Below, piece after piece: positions 6,755-14,922 of a stretch of DNA of 27,783 nucleotides; the stretch's first letter is position 1, and each line of letters begins with the position of its first letter. A program made the position numbers and the translations under genes. The notes below the pieces were generated by a model, which saw only the letters and a list, made by a program, of their open reading frames with translations, did not search any database and had not been told where the DNA came from. The stretch is from BP-133 sp040756995 (lineage in GTDB: Bacteria; Actinomycetota; Acidimicrobiia; IMCC26256; BP-133), in NCBI GenBank assembly GCA_040756995.1, contig JBFLYK010000075.1, forward strand, positions 1-27,783. The letters run 5' to 3'.

Positions 6755-7834
6755 TCAGGCGTCTTTGTCGGTGACGCCGGCGGAGTCGAAGGTGGCCATC
6801 TCGGCCAGGAGCCGGGCGGCGGCCTCCACGATCGGCAGGGCCAGGCAGGCACCGGTGCCCTCCCCCAGGCGCAGGTCGAGATCGAGCACCGGGACGAGCC
6901 CGAGCTCCTCCAGCACCGCGGCGGCTCCGGGCTCGATCGACCGGTGGCCGGCGATGCAGTGGGCGGCCACACCCGGCACCAGGCGCTCGGCGGCGAGGAG
7001 GGCAGCATCGGCGATGAGCCCGTCCACGAGGACGGGGACGCCGGCGGCGGCGCCCCCCACGATGAAGCCGGCCAGGGCGGCGATCTCGTAGCCCCCGAGG
7101 GCGGCCAGGGTCTCGAGCGGCCCGGCGGCGACGGCACCCGCATGGCGCAGCAGCGCCCGCTCGACCACCGATGTCTTGTGGGCCAGGCCGGCCGCGTCGA
7201 CGCCCGTCCCCGGCCCGGTGACCTCCTCCGGCGGACGGCCGGTCAGCGCCGCCACGACGGCGGCGGCGGCCGTGGTGTTCCCGATTCCCATCTCGCCGGT
7301 CACCAGCGCCCGGGCGCCGTAGCCACCGAACTGTTGGGCCAGCTGGGCGCCGATGTCGAGGGCGGCCCGGCAGGTCGCCAGGTCCATGGCCGGCTCCTCG
7401 ACCAGGTTCGCCGTCCCGGGGCCCAGGGGGAGCCGGAGGAAACCGGGGGCGCCTTCGCAGGCCGGCGGCAACGGGGTGGCCACGCCGACGTCGACGACCA
7501 TGACCGAGGCCCCGGCCGCCCGGGCCAGCACGTTGATGGCGGCACCGCCGGAGACGAAGTTGGCCACCATCTGGGCGGTGACCTCCTGGGGCCAGGGCGT
7601 CACGCCCTCGGCCACCACGCCGTGGTCGGCCACGAACACCACCACCGCCGCCGGGGTCGGCACCGGCGGTGGGCACGCCCCAGCGATCCCCGCCAGGTGC
7701 ACGCTCAGGTCCTCCAGCCGCCCGAGCGCGCCCCGGGGCTTGGTCAGCCGGTGCTGGCGGGCCCGCGCCTCGGCCATCGCCGCCTCGTCGAGCGGCCTGA
7801 CCGCCGCCTCAGCCGCGTCGAAGGCTCCGAACAC
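6755..7834 (-). CDS. cobT: Nicotinate-nucleotide--dimethylbenzimidazole phosphoribosyltransferase
   Basis: This 359-residue enzyme transfers phosphoribose from nicotinate mononucleotide to the lower-ligand base, usually 5,6-dimethylbenzimidazole, making the alpha-ribazole phosphate needed for cobalamin assembly. Family landmarks are KPRGALGRLEDLSVHLAGI (about 33-51), FVADHGVVAEGVTPWPQEVTAQMV (the substrate pocket), GEMGIGNTTAAAAVV, GHRSIEPGAA and LDLRLGEGTGACLA near the C-terminus, which carries the conserved Glu thought to be the catalytic base. Length is normal. The start is GTG 7834, 23 bases after the fumarylacetoacetase stop, with only a weak upstream GAGG, so it is probably expressed with that operon. 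It ends at the hairpin cluster, facing the corrin operon. Confidence 0.93.
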   Translation of the reverse strand: MFGAFDAAEAAVRPLDEAAMAEARARQHRLTKPRGALGRLEDLSVHLAGIAGACPPPVPTPAAVVVFVADHGVVAEGVTPWPQEVTAQMVANFVSGGAAINVLARAAGASVMVVDVGVATPLPPACEGAPGFLRLPLGPGTANLVEEPAMDLATCRAALDIGAQLAQQFGGYGARALVTGEMGIGNTTAAAAVVAALTGRPPEEVTGPGTGVDAAGLAHKTSVVERALLRHAGAVAAGPLETLAALGGYEIAALAGFIVGGAAAGVPVLVDGLIADAALLAAERLVPGVAAHCIAGHRSIEPGAAAVLEELGLVPVLDLDLRLGEGTGACLALPIVEAAARLLAEMATFDSAGVTDKDA

Positions 7835-7857
7835 GGCTGAACGCTACTGCCTCGGCA

Positions 7858-9072
7858 CTAACACCGACGGGCGGGGTGGATCGTGCCGGTCACCTCGCCG
7901 AGCGACAGCCGGCCGCCGTCGGCGGAGGGAGCGGTGGCCGAGATCGTCACCGTGTCGCCGTCCTCCAGGAACGTCCGGGTCGAGCCCCCGTCCAGCGTCA
8001 GTGGCTCGGTGCCGTTCCAGGTGAGCTCGAGCAGGCAGCCGCGCTGACCCGGCTCGGGGCCCGACACCGTGCCCGAGGCATAGAGGTCGCCGGGGCGCGT
8101 CGAGGCACCGTTGATGGTGAGGTGGGCCAGCATCTGGTCGGGCGTCCAGTACTGGGTGACGAAGGGCGGCCGCGACACCACCGCGCCGTTGATGGCGATC
8201 TCCAGCGCCAGGTCCAAGCCCCAGGGCTCGGCCCGCTGGAGGTAGGGCAGCGGAGGCGGATCCTGCCCCGGCCCGTCCCTCCGGGCGGCCTCCAGCGCCT
8301 CGAGCGGTACGACCCAGGGGGAGATCGACGTGGCGAAGGACTTGCCGAGGAACGGGCCGAGCGGCTGGTACTCCCAGGCCTGGATGTCGCGGGCGCTCCA
8401 GTCGTTGACCAGGACGACCCCGAAGACGTGGTCGGCGAAGTCCTCGATCGGTACCGGCTCGCCCAGCTGCGACCCGACGCCGATGACGAAGCCCACCTCG
8501 GCCTCGATGTCGAGCCGGACGGAAGGGCCGAACGTCGGGCCGTCGGCGCCCGGAGGGCGTCGCTGCCCGCAGGGGCGGACGATCGGCGTCCCCGAGAGCA
8601 CCACCGTCCCGGCCCGGCCGTGGTAGCCGACCGGCAGGTGCCGCCAGTTGGGCAGCAGGGGCTCGGCGTCGGGCCGGAACATCCGTCCGACGTTGGCGGC
8701 GTGGTCCAGCGAGCAGTAGAAGTCGACGTAGTCCCCGACCGTGAACGGCCGGTGCAGCGTGACCTCGGAGCGGGCCACGAGGTGCGGAGCCACCGCCCCC
8801 CGGTAGTGGGCGTCGGTCAGCAGCTCCCTGAGCCGGGCCCGCGTCTCCCGCCACATCGGCCGGCCCTTGGCCAGGAAGCCGTCGAGCGTCGGGAAGCTGA
8901 AGACGGGATCACCGAGGACGGGCGCCACGTCCAGGACACGGTCCCCCACCGCCACGCCGACCCGCCGGGCGCCCCCCGCCACCGCCGGGTGGGAGAAGAC
9001 GCCGAACGGCAGGTTCGACAGACCGAAGAGGGAGCCGGCCGGCACCGGCGGCCACGGATCGACGACGTTCAC
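7858..9072 (-). CDS. fahA: Fumarylacetoacetase
   Basis: This 404-residue enzyme catalyses the last step of tyrosine/homogentisate degradation, cutting fumarylacetoacetate into fumarate and acetoacetate. The N-terminal SH3-like part (about 1-110) has PFGVFSHPAV and the DRVLDVAPVL stretch. The catalytic domain shows YVDFYCSLDHA (metal Asp and catalytic His), LLPNWRHLPVGYHGR, RLDIEAEVGFVIG (metal Glu pair), LVNDWSARDIQAWEYQPLGPFLGKSF and GDLYASGTVSGPEPG. All the usual motifs are intact and length is normal. The start GTG 9072 lacks a good ribosome site. Its GTGA overlaps the stop of an 18-aa micro-ORF that itself overlaps the hmgA stop. The neighbouring dioxygenase supports the assignment; the maleylacetoacetate isomerase is not in the window. 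Confidence 0.94.
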   Translation of the reverse strand: MNVVDPWPPVPAGSLFGLSNLPFGVFSHPAVAGGARRVGVAVGDRVLDVAPVLGDPVFSFPTLDGFLAKGRPMWRETRARLRELLTDAHYRGAVAPHLVARSEVTLHRPFTVGDYVDFYCSLDHAANVGRMFRPDAEPLLPNWRHLPVGYHGRAGTVVLSGTPIVRPCGQRRPPGADGPTFGPSVRLDIEAEVGFVIGVGSQLGEPVPIEDFADHVFGVVLVNDWSARDIQAWEYQPLGPFLGKSFATSISPWVVPLEALEAARRDGPGQDPPPLPYLQRAEPWGLDLALEIAINGAVVSRPPFVTQYWTPDQMLAHLTINGASTRPGDLYASGTVSGPEPGQRGCLLELTWNGTEPLTLDGGSTRTFLEDGDTVTISATAPSADGGRLSLGEVTGTIHPARRC

Positions 9073-9125
9073 GAAACGCGGAGCAGGCCGAGGGCGGCAA
9101 CGACCAGCGCGGCCAGGAGATTCAT
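9069..9125 (-). CDS. Bridging micro-ORF between hmgA and fahA (18 aa, hydrophobic)
   Basis: On the minus strand an ATG (9125-9123) overlaps the hmgA stop as ATGA. It encodes MNLLAALVVAALGLLRVS and stops at TGA 9071-9069, overlapping the fahA GTG as GTGA. AGAGGG lies eight bases upstream, inside the hmgA end. Fifteen of eighteen residues are hydrophobic or small, as in a minimal membrane peptide. It may simply carry ribosomes across the 49-base gap to fahA, which lacks a Shine-Dalgarno. Translation is unproven. Confidence 0.42.
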   Translation of the reverse strand: MNLLAALVVAALGLLRVS

Positions 9126-10306
9126 CGGTCGAGCCCTCTGGCCCACGTCCAGGCGTATTCCGGGTCTTCGGTCTCCCGGGCGGCGGCGCCGAGGCCGAGC
9201 GGCCGGAAGGTGTCGACCATGACCGCCACCTCTTCCGTCCCGGGCTGGCCGATGGCCGCTTCCACGCTGCCGGGCTGCGGGCCGTGGATGAAACCGGCCG
9301 GATGGAGGCTGATCGACCCCAGGCCGATCCCCGACCCCTTGCGGGACATGAAGTCACCGCCCACGTAGAACAGCACCTCGTCGGAGTCGACGTTGGCGTG
9401 GTTGTAGGGCACCGGCACCGCCTCAGGGTGGAAGTCGAAGAGGCGGGGCACGAACGAGCAGACCACGAAGTTGGGCCCTTCGAAGGTCTGGTGGACGGGC
9501 GGCGGCTGGTGCAGGCGGCCCACGATCGGCTCGAAGTCGGCGATGTTGAAGGCGTAGGGGTACAGGCACCCGTCCCAGCCCACCACGTCGAACGGATGGT
9601 GGCGGTAGGTGTAGCGGGTGAGCCCCTCCCGGGTGCGGACGAGAACGGGCGTCTCGCCGCCGTCGACGAGGAGCGGCTCGGACGGCGCCCGGAGGTCCCG
9701 CTCGCAGTAGGGGGCGTGCTCGAGGAACTGGCCGGCCGGCGACAGGTACTTGCGGGGCGGGCGGATGTGGCCGCGGGCCTCGAGCACCAGCGCCCGGAAC
9801 GGATCACCATTGCCCGCCGGCACCCAGCGGTGCGTCGTCGACGTCGGGATCACGACGTAGTCGCCGGGGCCGACCTCGAGGCGCCCGTAGACCGACTCGA
9901 AGGTGGCGGTGCCCGACTCGACGTAGACCAGCTCGTCGCCGGTGGCGTTGCGGTACAGCTCGCTCGGCTGCCCGGCCACGGGGGCGGCGATCAGCACCCG
10001 GACGTCGTCATTGGCCAGCAACAGGCGCCGCCCGGTCACGGCATCGCCGCCGGCCGGCAGGGCATGGGTCCGGAAGTGGCGGGGCAGCAGCGGCCGGTTC
10101 GGTTCGACGGCCACCGCCGGCGGGGCCTCGTCGACCGCCTCGGCCTTGACGATCGCCGTGGGCGGTTGCCGGTGATAGAGCAGCGCCGACTCGGCCGAAA
10201 AGCCCTCGACACCCATCAATTCCTCGCTGTGGAGGCCGCCGCCGGGCCGCTCGAAACGGATGTGCCGTTTCCGGGGAACGTCGCCGACCTGACGGTAAAA
10301 GGGCAT
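9122..10306 (-). CDS. hmgA: Homogentisate 1,2-dioxygenase
   Basis: This 394-residue non-haem iron dioxygenase opens the ring of homogentisate to maleylacetoacetate. It has the cupin-type layout of the family: an N-terminal region with LANDDVRVLIAAP, GDELVYVESGTATFESVYG and LEVGPGDYVVIPTSTTHRW (about 115-170), then HHPFDVVGWDGCLYPYAFNI. The iron-binding half has VPYNHANVDSDEVLFYVGGDFMSR and GSISLHPAGFIHGPQPG, which supply the His and acidic ligands. The spacing resembles the bacterial branch rather than the human enzyme. The ATG at 10306 gives the usual PFYRQVGDVPRKRHIRF start. It opens a minus-strand operon with fahA and cobT and is divergent from the PASTA-protein gene. Confidence 0.93.
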   Translation of the reverse strand: MPFYRQVGDVPRKRHIRFERPGGGLHSEELMGVEGFSAESALLYHRQPPTAIVKAEAVDEAPPAVAVEPNRPLLPRHFRTHALPAGGDAVTGRRLLLANDDVRVLIAAPVAGQPSELYRNATGDELVYVESGTATFESVYGRLEVGPGDYVVIPTSTTHRWVPAGNGDPFRALVLEARGHIRPPRKYLSPAGQFLEHAPYCERDLRAPSEPLLVDGGETPVLVRTREGLTRYTYRHHPFDVVGWDGCLYPYAFNIADFEPIVGRLHQPPPVHQTFEGPNFVVCSFVPRLFDFHPEAVPVPYNHANVDSDEVLFYVGGDFMSRKGSGIGLGSISLHPAGFIHGPQPGSVEAAIGQPGTEEVAVMVDTFRPLGLGAAARETEDPEYAWTWARGLDR

Positions 10307-10514
10307 CGCGGAAAACCTTACGTTCCCCGGTCGTCACCCCGCTTCGACCGCGATGAAAATCGGCCCGAAGCCTTATTCCGTAAGGGATTCGTGACGCGTC
10401 TGATTTCCGCATCCTCCAGAGAAACGCTGTCTCGAACCGTCTCACATATGTAACATCAGCCACAGAAGTTCCCAAGTCCCCCCGTCATCACCGCCGCACC
10501 CTGGGGAGGGTCAC
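10307..10514. promoter_or_regulatory. Divergent intergenic region between hmgA and the PASTA protein gene
   Basis: These 208 bases are clearly less GC-rich than the flanks, with stretches such as ACATATGTAACATCAG near 10444-10459. They must hold promoters for both directions. GGGGAGGG (10503-10510) is the ribosome site for GTG 10515. I cannot assign a -10/-35 pair or an operator with confidence. Confidence 0.5.
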
Positions 10515-12872
10515 GTGAAGAAACGCTCGCTCCACGTCGTCGTACTAGCCGTCCTGTCGTTATTGCTTCTGGGACCCGTCCCGAACTCGCTGGCCCGTCC
10601 GCCGAGCCTCAAGGCGCCAGTGTCCCGGGCGGGCCTGCCCAAGGTGATCGACATCCCGAACGCGTCGGCGGCCTACGGCACCGGCACGGTGATCCACGCC
10701 GACGCGCTCCGGTCCGGCGCCCACTCCCTGCTCGGTCTCGACGTCGCCTTCTCGGGGGCGGCGTTCTCCTCCGAGCCGTCCGGCGCCGACTTCGTCAACG
10801 AGGTTCGCCGCCTGGTTGCCCCCAAGCTGGCGGTCGACTCCTCCTTCGGGCGGGGCACCGGGCTGGAGCTCGGCATCGCGGCCGAGCCCACGGCGCTGAT
10901 CGGCCAGCTGTCGCAGGCGGCCGCCCCGCCGTCGACGGACCTGATCCACAAGGTCATCGGCCCGATCGGCATCCCCAACATCCTCCGGGCGGAGCTGCTC
11001 CGCAGCCAGGCCCAGTCCCGGGCCGCCCAGGACGCCTGCGTCCTCGGCCCCGACCAGGCCTACGGCCTCGGCTCGGTCCTCGGCCTCGAGGTGCTCGGCG
11101 GGCTCATCGCCACCGAGGCCCGCCCGCCGCTGCGCGAGGTGATCCAGTCGACGTCGACCACCCGGATCGTCAAGGGCAGCGAGCCCGGCCGGCTCGGGCT
11201 GCAGAGCGAGACCCGCCAGACGATCGCCCCGGTGACCTTCTTCAAGGGCACTCCGATCCAGTTCACCGTCGAGGTCCTCGGCGAATGGGTCCTCCGGGCC
11301 GTGGCCGACGGCGCCAAGGGTTCCGTCCACTACGGGCCCCGCAACACGCACCCCGAGACGCCCATCCTGCGGGTCCTCGGTTCCAAGGGTGAGGTGCTCG
11401 GTCAGCTCACCACCCAGATGCTGCTCAGCAACGACGGGCTCGTCATCACCATCCCCGGTGTGGCCGAGATCGCCGTGGGCGAGAACCCCCGCATGATCGG
11501 CGGTGACGCCGACTCGGCGGCGACCGTCGACCCCACCGCGGCCGCGGCCGCCGTCGACGTCGTGCGGGTCCGGCTCCTCGACGGCGAGGTGGCCGATGTG
11601 CGGATCGGCCACATGGAGGCCGCCGTCACCGTCCCCACCGGTGGTGTGCAGTGCCCCGGCGTCCTGGTGAACCAGGAGGCCGACAAGCCCTCCGTCACTC
11701 CGGGCGGTGACTTCCTCTACACGATCACGGTCACCAACCCCAACGACTGCGTGCTGCAGAACGTGAAGCTGGTCGAGACGCCCTCGGTGGATCCGGCGGA
11801 CGTCAAGTTCGAGATCGTGTCGGTGACGCCGAGCGGCGGTGACGTGTCCGGCGGCCAGGTGACGTTCGCCGACCTCGGGCCACTGGGACCGGGGGAGACG
11901 AAGACGATCACCGTCAAGGTCAGCATCCCGGTCGGCTCGGCCCCGGGGCAGCTCTCGGCTCTGGCCGTGGTCAACGCCGTCTGCCCGGCCGTGCGGCAGC
12001 CGACCACGCAGCCGCTCCAGCCGCTGGCCGACATCCCGGTGACCGGTCAGGACGCCGTCGACGGCCCGACGGTGAACGTCGTGGTCGCCGGTCCGACGTG
12101 CGTCGTTCCGTCACTGGCGGGCAAGACGGTCGATGAGGCCAAGGCCCTGCTGGAGGCGGCGGGCTGCAAGCTCGGCACCGTGACCAACGACCCGACCGGG
12201 AAGCCGGAGGACGCGGGCAAGATCACGACCCAGAACCCGCCGGCCGGTGGCCAGCTGCCGCTCGGCACGACGGTCGACGTGACCGTCGCCCCTCCGGCCT
12301 GCACCGTCCCGAACCTGGTGGGCCTGACCGAGACCGAGGCCCGGGCCGCCCTGGAGCGGGCCGGCTGCCGGATCGGTGACGTGACGCCGGGCGGCGACAA
12401 CCCCGAGCAGGCGGGCAAGATCACCGAGCAGGGCACGCCCAGCGGCAGCCTCGTGCCGGCCGGGACCGACGTCGACATCACCATCGCCGGCCCGGTCTGC
12501 ACCGTCCCCAACCTCGTGGGGATGAGCGAGGCCGAGGCCCGGGCGGCGGTCGAGGCCCAGGGCTGCACCCTCCGCACCGACCAGAAGGCGACCGGTAACC
12601 CGGCCGACGTCGGCAAGGTGCTGTCGCAGAACCCGGGGGCCAACGTCCACGTTCCCAAGGGCTCGGCGGTGGACGTGAGCCTCGGCGTTCAGGTCCTCGG
12701 CGAGACGACCGTGCGGAGCCAGGCCCAGGACGCCGGCACCGCCCCCGCGCTGGTCCGCACCGGCGGCGTGGCCCTCGGCGGCCTCGCCCTGTGGCTGCTG
12801 ATCACCGGTCTGGTGGCCCAGCTGGCCGGTTCCAACCAGCTGTGGCGGCTCGTTCGGCGCCAGAAGGGATAA
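10515..12872 (+). CDS. Secreted, membrane-anchored surface protein with a DUF11-like domain and three PASTA repeats
   Basis: This 785-residue protein has a signal peptide (KKR then VVVLAVLSLLLLGPVP, cleavage near residue 27). A large N-terminal region (about 35-375) of unrecognised fold follows. A DUF11-type domain comes next (about 378-480: SVTPGGDFLYTITVTNPNDC through FADLGPLGPGETKTITVKV). Three PASTA domains start at about residues 529, 596 and 662, and a C-terminal helix (LGGLALWLLITGLVAQLAG) ends in a basic tail. Each PASTA unit has two Cys exactly 22 residues apart, probably a disulfide. PASTA domains often bind peptidoglycan, so a cell-envelope role is likely, but no kinase or transpeptidase is attached. 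GTG 10515 follows a strong GGGGAGGG site. It appears monocistronic, with a strong hairpin downstream. Confidence 0.85.
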   Translation: MKKRSLHVVVLAVLSLLLLGPVPNSLARPPSLKAPVSRAGLPKVIDIPNASAAYGTGTVIHADALRSGAHSLLGLDVAFSGAAFSSEPSGADFVNEVRRLVAPKLAVDSSFGRGTGLELGIAAEPTALIGQLSQAAAPPSTDLIHKVIGPIGIPNILRAELLRSQAQSRAAQDACVLGPDQAYGLGSVLGLEVLGGLIATEARPPLREVIQSTSTTRIVKGSEPGRLGLQSETRQTIAPVTFFKGTPIQFTVEVLGEWVLRAVADGAKGSVHYGPRNTHPETPILRVLGSKGEVLGQLTTQMLLSNDGLVITIPGVAEIAVGENPRMIGGDADSAATVDPTAAAAAVDVVRVRLLDGEVADVRIGHMEAAVTVPTGGVQCPGVLVNQEADKPSVTPGGDFLYTITVTNPNDCVLQNVKLVETPSVDPADVKFEIVSVTPSGGDVSGGQVTFADLGPLGPGETKTITVKVSIPVGSAPGQLSALAVVNAVCPAVRQPTTQPLQPLADIPVTGQDAVDGPTVNVVVAGPTCVVPSLAGKTVDEAKALLEAAGCKLGTVTNDPTGKPEDAGKITTQNPPAGGQLPLGTTVDVTVAPPACTVPNLVGLTETEARAALERAGCRIGDVTPGGDNPEQAGKITEQGTPSGSLVPAGTDVDITIAGPVCTVPNLVGMSEAEARAAVEAQGCTLRTDQKATGNPADVGKVLSQNPGANVHVPKGSAVDVSLGVQVLGETTVRSQAQDAGTAPALVRTGGVALGGLALWLLITGLVAQLAGSNQLWRLVRRQKG
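12099..12690 (+). repeat. Three tandem PASTA-coding repeats of about 200 bp
   Basis: Units begin at Cys codons 12099, 12300 and 12498 (periods 201 and 198 bases). Each opens with CxVPxLxG and has a second Cys codon 66 bases later (12165, 12366, 12564). They have diverged clearly at the DNA level, so duplication is not recent. Confidence 0.75.
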
Positions 12873-12910
12873 GGCGACCGGCGCCACCGGCGCCTGACTG
12901 AGCAGTTCGC

Positions 12911-12950
12911 TTCGGCCTGGTCCCCGCTCTCGGAGCGGGACCAGGCCGAA
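12911..12950 (+). terminator. Long hairpin downstream of the PASTA protein gene
   Basis: The arms of a stem of about 18 bp (TTCGGCCTGGTCC pairing with GGACCAGGCCGAA, continued by CCGCTC with GAGCGG) are complementary except for one bulged C. There is no T-run after it. It lies 38 bases past the stop and 36 before the next ATG, so it would insulate the two genes. A duplicated ACCGGCGCC (12877-12894) lies just upstream. Confidence 0.65.
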
Positions 12951-12986
12951 GTCGCGTCCAGCGGGCCGCGGCGCGAGAGTACGGAC

Positions 12987-13748
12987 ATGTCCCCCGCCGG
13001 CGGGCCGATCTTCGATGCCCACTTCCATGTGATCGACCACCGCTTCCCGCTCCAGGCCAACCAGGGTTACCTCCCCGAGCCGTATCCGGTCGAGGCCTAC
13101 CGGGCGGCGGCCGAGCCGCTGGGTGTGGTGGGCGGCGCGGTGGTGGCGGGCTCCTTCCAGGCGTTCGACCGGGCCTGGCTGTCGGCCGCACTGGCGGCGC
13201 TGGGCCCGGCGTTCGTGGGCGTGGCCCAGTTGCCCGCTTCGGTCACCGATGACGAGATCGCGTCGCTCGATGCCGCCGGAGTGCGGGCGGTGCGGTTCAA
13301 CCTCTACCGCGGAGGATCGGCCGGCGAAGCCGATCTCGACCGGCTGGCCCGCCGGGTGTGGGACGTCGCCCGCTGGCACGTGGAGCTCTACGTCGACGTC
13401 GCCACCGTCGATCTGGCCCGGCTCGTCCGGCTCCCGAAGGTGGTGGTCGACCACCTCGGCATGACGACCGCCGGCCTGGAACCGTTGCTGCATCTGGTGG
13501 AAGCCGGTGCGTCGGTCAAGGCCACCGGCTTCGGACGGGTCGAGCTCGAGGTCGTCGAGGCGCTGCGGGCGGTGGCCAAGGTGAACCCCGGGGCATTGCT
13601 GTTCGGCACGGATCTACCGTCGACCCGGGCCCGCCGACCGTTCGAGCCCGCCGACATCGATCTGATCGTGGAGACACTGGGCGAGGCGAACGCCCGACTC
13701 GCCTTGTACGACAACGGAATGGCGCTCTACCGCCCCGGGAACCGGTAA
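12987..13748 (+). CDS. Amidohydrolase-family (metal-dependent TIM-barrel) hydrolase
   Basis: This 253-residue protein belongs to the amidohydrolase-2 family, which includes 2-pyrone-4,6-dicarboxylate lactonase and related lactonases and decarboxylases. It begins with IFDAHFHVID (the first-strand HxH metal motif, near residue 10). Barrel-strand motifs follow: VVGGAVVAGSFQ, VRAVRFNLYRG, VVVDHLGMTT, ASVKATGFGRVE and LLFGTDLPSTRARRPF, the last with the conserved Asp. The substrate cannot be read from sequence. It is slightly shorter than many relatives but looks complete. ATG 12987 has no clear ribosome site. Its 3' end overlaps the convergent reductase gene by 22 bases. Confidence 0.8.
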   Translation: MSPAGGPIFDAHFHVIDHRFPLQANQGYLPEPYPVEAYRAAAEPLGVVGGAVVAGSFQAFDRAWLSAALAALGPAFVGVAQLPASVTDDEIASLDAAGVRAVRFNLYRGGSAGEADLDRLARRVWDVARWHVELYVDVATVDLARLVRLPKVVVDHLGMTTAGLEPLLHLVEAGASVKATGFGRVELEVVEALRAVAKVNPGALLFGTDLPSTRARRPFEPADIDLIVETLGEANARLALYDNGMALYRPGNR

Positions 13749-14416
13749 CGGAGAAACAGGTATCCGTCCTCCTCGCACACCGTGTGCAGCGTCAGCTCCG
13801 GCGGCGGGAGGAGCGGCGGACCGCTGACGATCCGTTTGGCGCTACCTGACACCAGACGGGGGGCGAGGCTGAGACACAGTTCGTCGAGCAGACCGGCGGA
13901 CGTCAGGGCGCCGTTGAGGCTCGGGCCGCCCTCGGCGAGGATGTGGCGGAAGCTCCGCCGGCCCAGCTGGTGGACCGCTTCGGTGAGGTCGACCTCGGCG
14001 TCGCCGGCGATCAGGATGTCGGCCACCGCCTCGGCCTGTTCCAGGGCCGCCGGTGGCGCCTGCTTCGACGTCACCATGATCGGCCGGTGGGTGGCGGCGG
14101 TGAAGAAGGGCGCCGTCCAGTCGAACGTCAGGGATCCGGACACGACGGCGATCGGCACCTGGGCCGGCCCATAGGTCTCGGCCCGGACCGTGCCGGCGGC
14201 CACCAGCACCACGTCGGCCAGTGACCGCAGGGCGGCGAAGACCCGCCGGTCGGCCGGGCCGCCGAGACCGCCGGAGAGCCCGTCGAGCGCCGTGGATCCG
14301 TCGACGCTGGAGATCATGTTGAGCCGCACCGCCGGTCGCCCCTCGACCACCGGCAGATCGCGGTAGACGTCGAGGGGCTCGACCGAATCGATGGCTTGAG
14401 GGAAGAGCTGGCGCAA
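13727..14416 (-). CDS. RibD C-terminal/dihydrofolate-reductase-like reductase (pyrimidine reductase family)
   Basis: This 229-residue protein matches the RibD C-terminal/DHFR-like fold: RPAVRLNMISSVDGSTALDG near residue 28, a set-up region with FAALRSLADVVLVAAGTVRAETYG, and later HILAEGGPSLNGALTSAGLLDELCLSLAPRLVSG. Stand-alone proteins of this group use NADPH and are often annotated as pyrimidine or bifunctional reductases, but there is no deaminase domain or riboflavin gene nearby, so the substrate is unknown. The start is taken as TTG 14416. In this frame the preceding small gene's TGA lies only eleven codons upstream with no ATG or GTG between, so TTG is forced. Its end overlaps the convergent amidohydrolase gene. 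Confidence 0.8.
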   Translation of the reverse strand: MRQLFPQAIDSVEPLDVYRDLPVVEGRPAVRLNMISSVDGSTALDGLSGGLGGPADRRVFAALRSLADVVLVAAGTVRAETYGPAQVPIAVVSGSLTFDWTAPFFTAATHRPIMVTSKQAPPAALEQAEAVADILIAGDAEVDLTEAVHQLGRRSFRHILAEGGPSLNGALTSAGLLDELCLSLAPRLVSGSAKRIVSGPPLLPPPELTLHTVCEEDGYLFLRYRFPGR

Positions 14417-14446
14417 GCGATCAGAAGTATCACTCGCGCCCCGGCG

Positions 14447-14623
14447 TCAGTCGCCGGCCGGGCGGTCCAGCAGGGTGCTGTTGTTCAGATCGATGCCGGG
14501 AATGTTGATGTCGGGACTGATGGCGGCGGCCGTGAGGAACAGCACCAGGACGGTGGCCAGGATCCAGCCCATGGCCGTCATGGTGGTCCGCACGGCGATG
14601 CGGACGATCTCTTGTTCGTTCAC
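14447..14623 (-). CDS. Small single-pass membrane protein (58 aa)
   Basis: The chosen start is GTG 14623, with AGGAG nine bases upstream. The protein has a short polar N-terminus (NEQEIVRIAVRTTM), one hydrophobic helix (AMGWILATVLVLFLTAAAI, about 17-35) and a polar tail ending LNNSTLLDRPAGD. I do not recognise a family. The frame is open further upstream to ATG 14785, which would add 54 Arg-rich residues; I prefer the short form for its ribosome site. It ends 30 bases before the reductase gene on the same strand, so the two probably share a transcript. Confidence 0.55.
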   Translation of the reverse strand: MNEQEIVRIAVRTTMTAMGWILATVLVLFLTAAAISPDINIPGIDLNNSTLLDRPAGD

Positions 14624-14922
14624 CAGTTCTCGCTCCTGCGTCGGGGTCGTGGGGAGATGTTCTGCGGCTCGGCCGGGGAGCCTCCGACCTCCGCGAAATC
14701 TCCACGAGGTACCCGCAGCGTCCCCGAACACGCGCAGTAATTTGGCGCGTGCTGACGTTCGAATTCGGGCGAATGGCGACCTCATTTACCCCTATAATTA
14801 ACAAAGACAACACAGGCAACTTCCGTTGCGCGACAAGGGGTTGAGGTCCACCTCGTTCACCCGCACTTCTCTTACGATCCGCCTCGGCGCGGGGTCTGAG
14901 CATCGTTGGAGGCGGTGACGAC
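14624..14922. promoter_or_regulatory. Divergent intergenic region with an AT-rich promoter-like core
   Basis: The region between the small membrane protein and the Cys-rich protein holds the most AT-rich spot of the window (about 14783-14812). A perfect TATAAT lies at 14793-14798 on the + strand, without a convincing -35 at 17 bp. TACGAT at 14873-14878 is a second -10 candidate closer to the + gene. An inverted repeat CACGCGC/GCGCGTG with a nine-base spacer lies at about 14730-14752. GGAGG at 14908-14912 is the ribosome site for ATG 14923. Confidence 0.4.

Noticed and set aside
8867..10453. A 528-codon + strand open frame opposite fahA and hmgA
   Set aside because: The composition is that of a reverse-complement shadow, and the minus-strand proteins are unmistakable enzymes.
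14624..14785. N-terminal extension of the small membrane protein to ATG 14785
   Set aside because: The added 54 residues are Arg-rich and unlike a signal sequence, whereas GTG 14623 has AGGAG at a usable distance.
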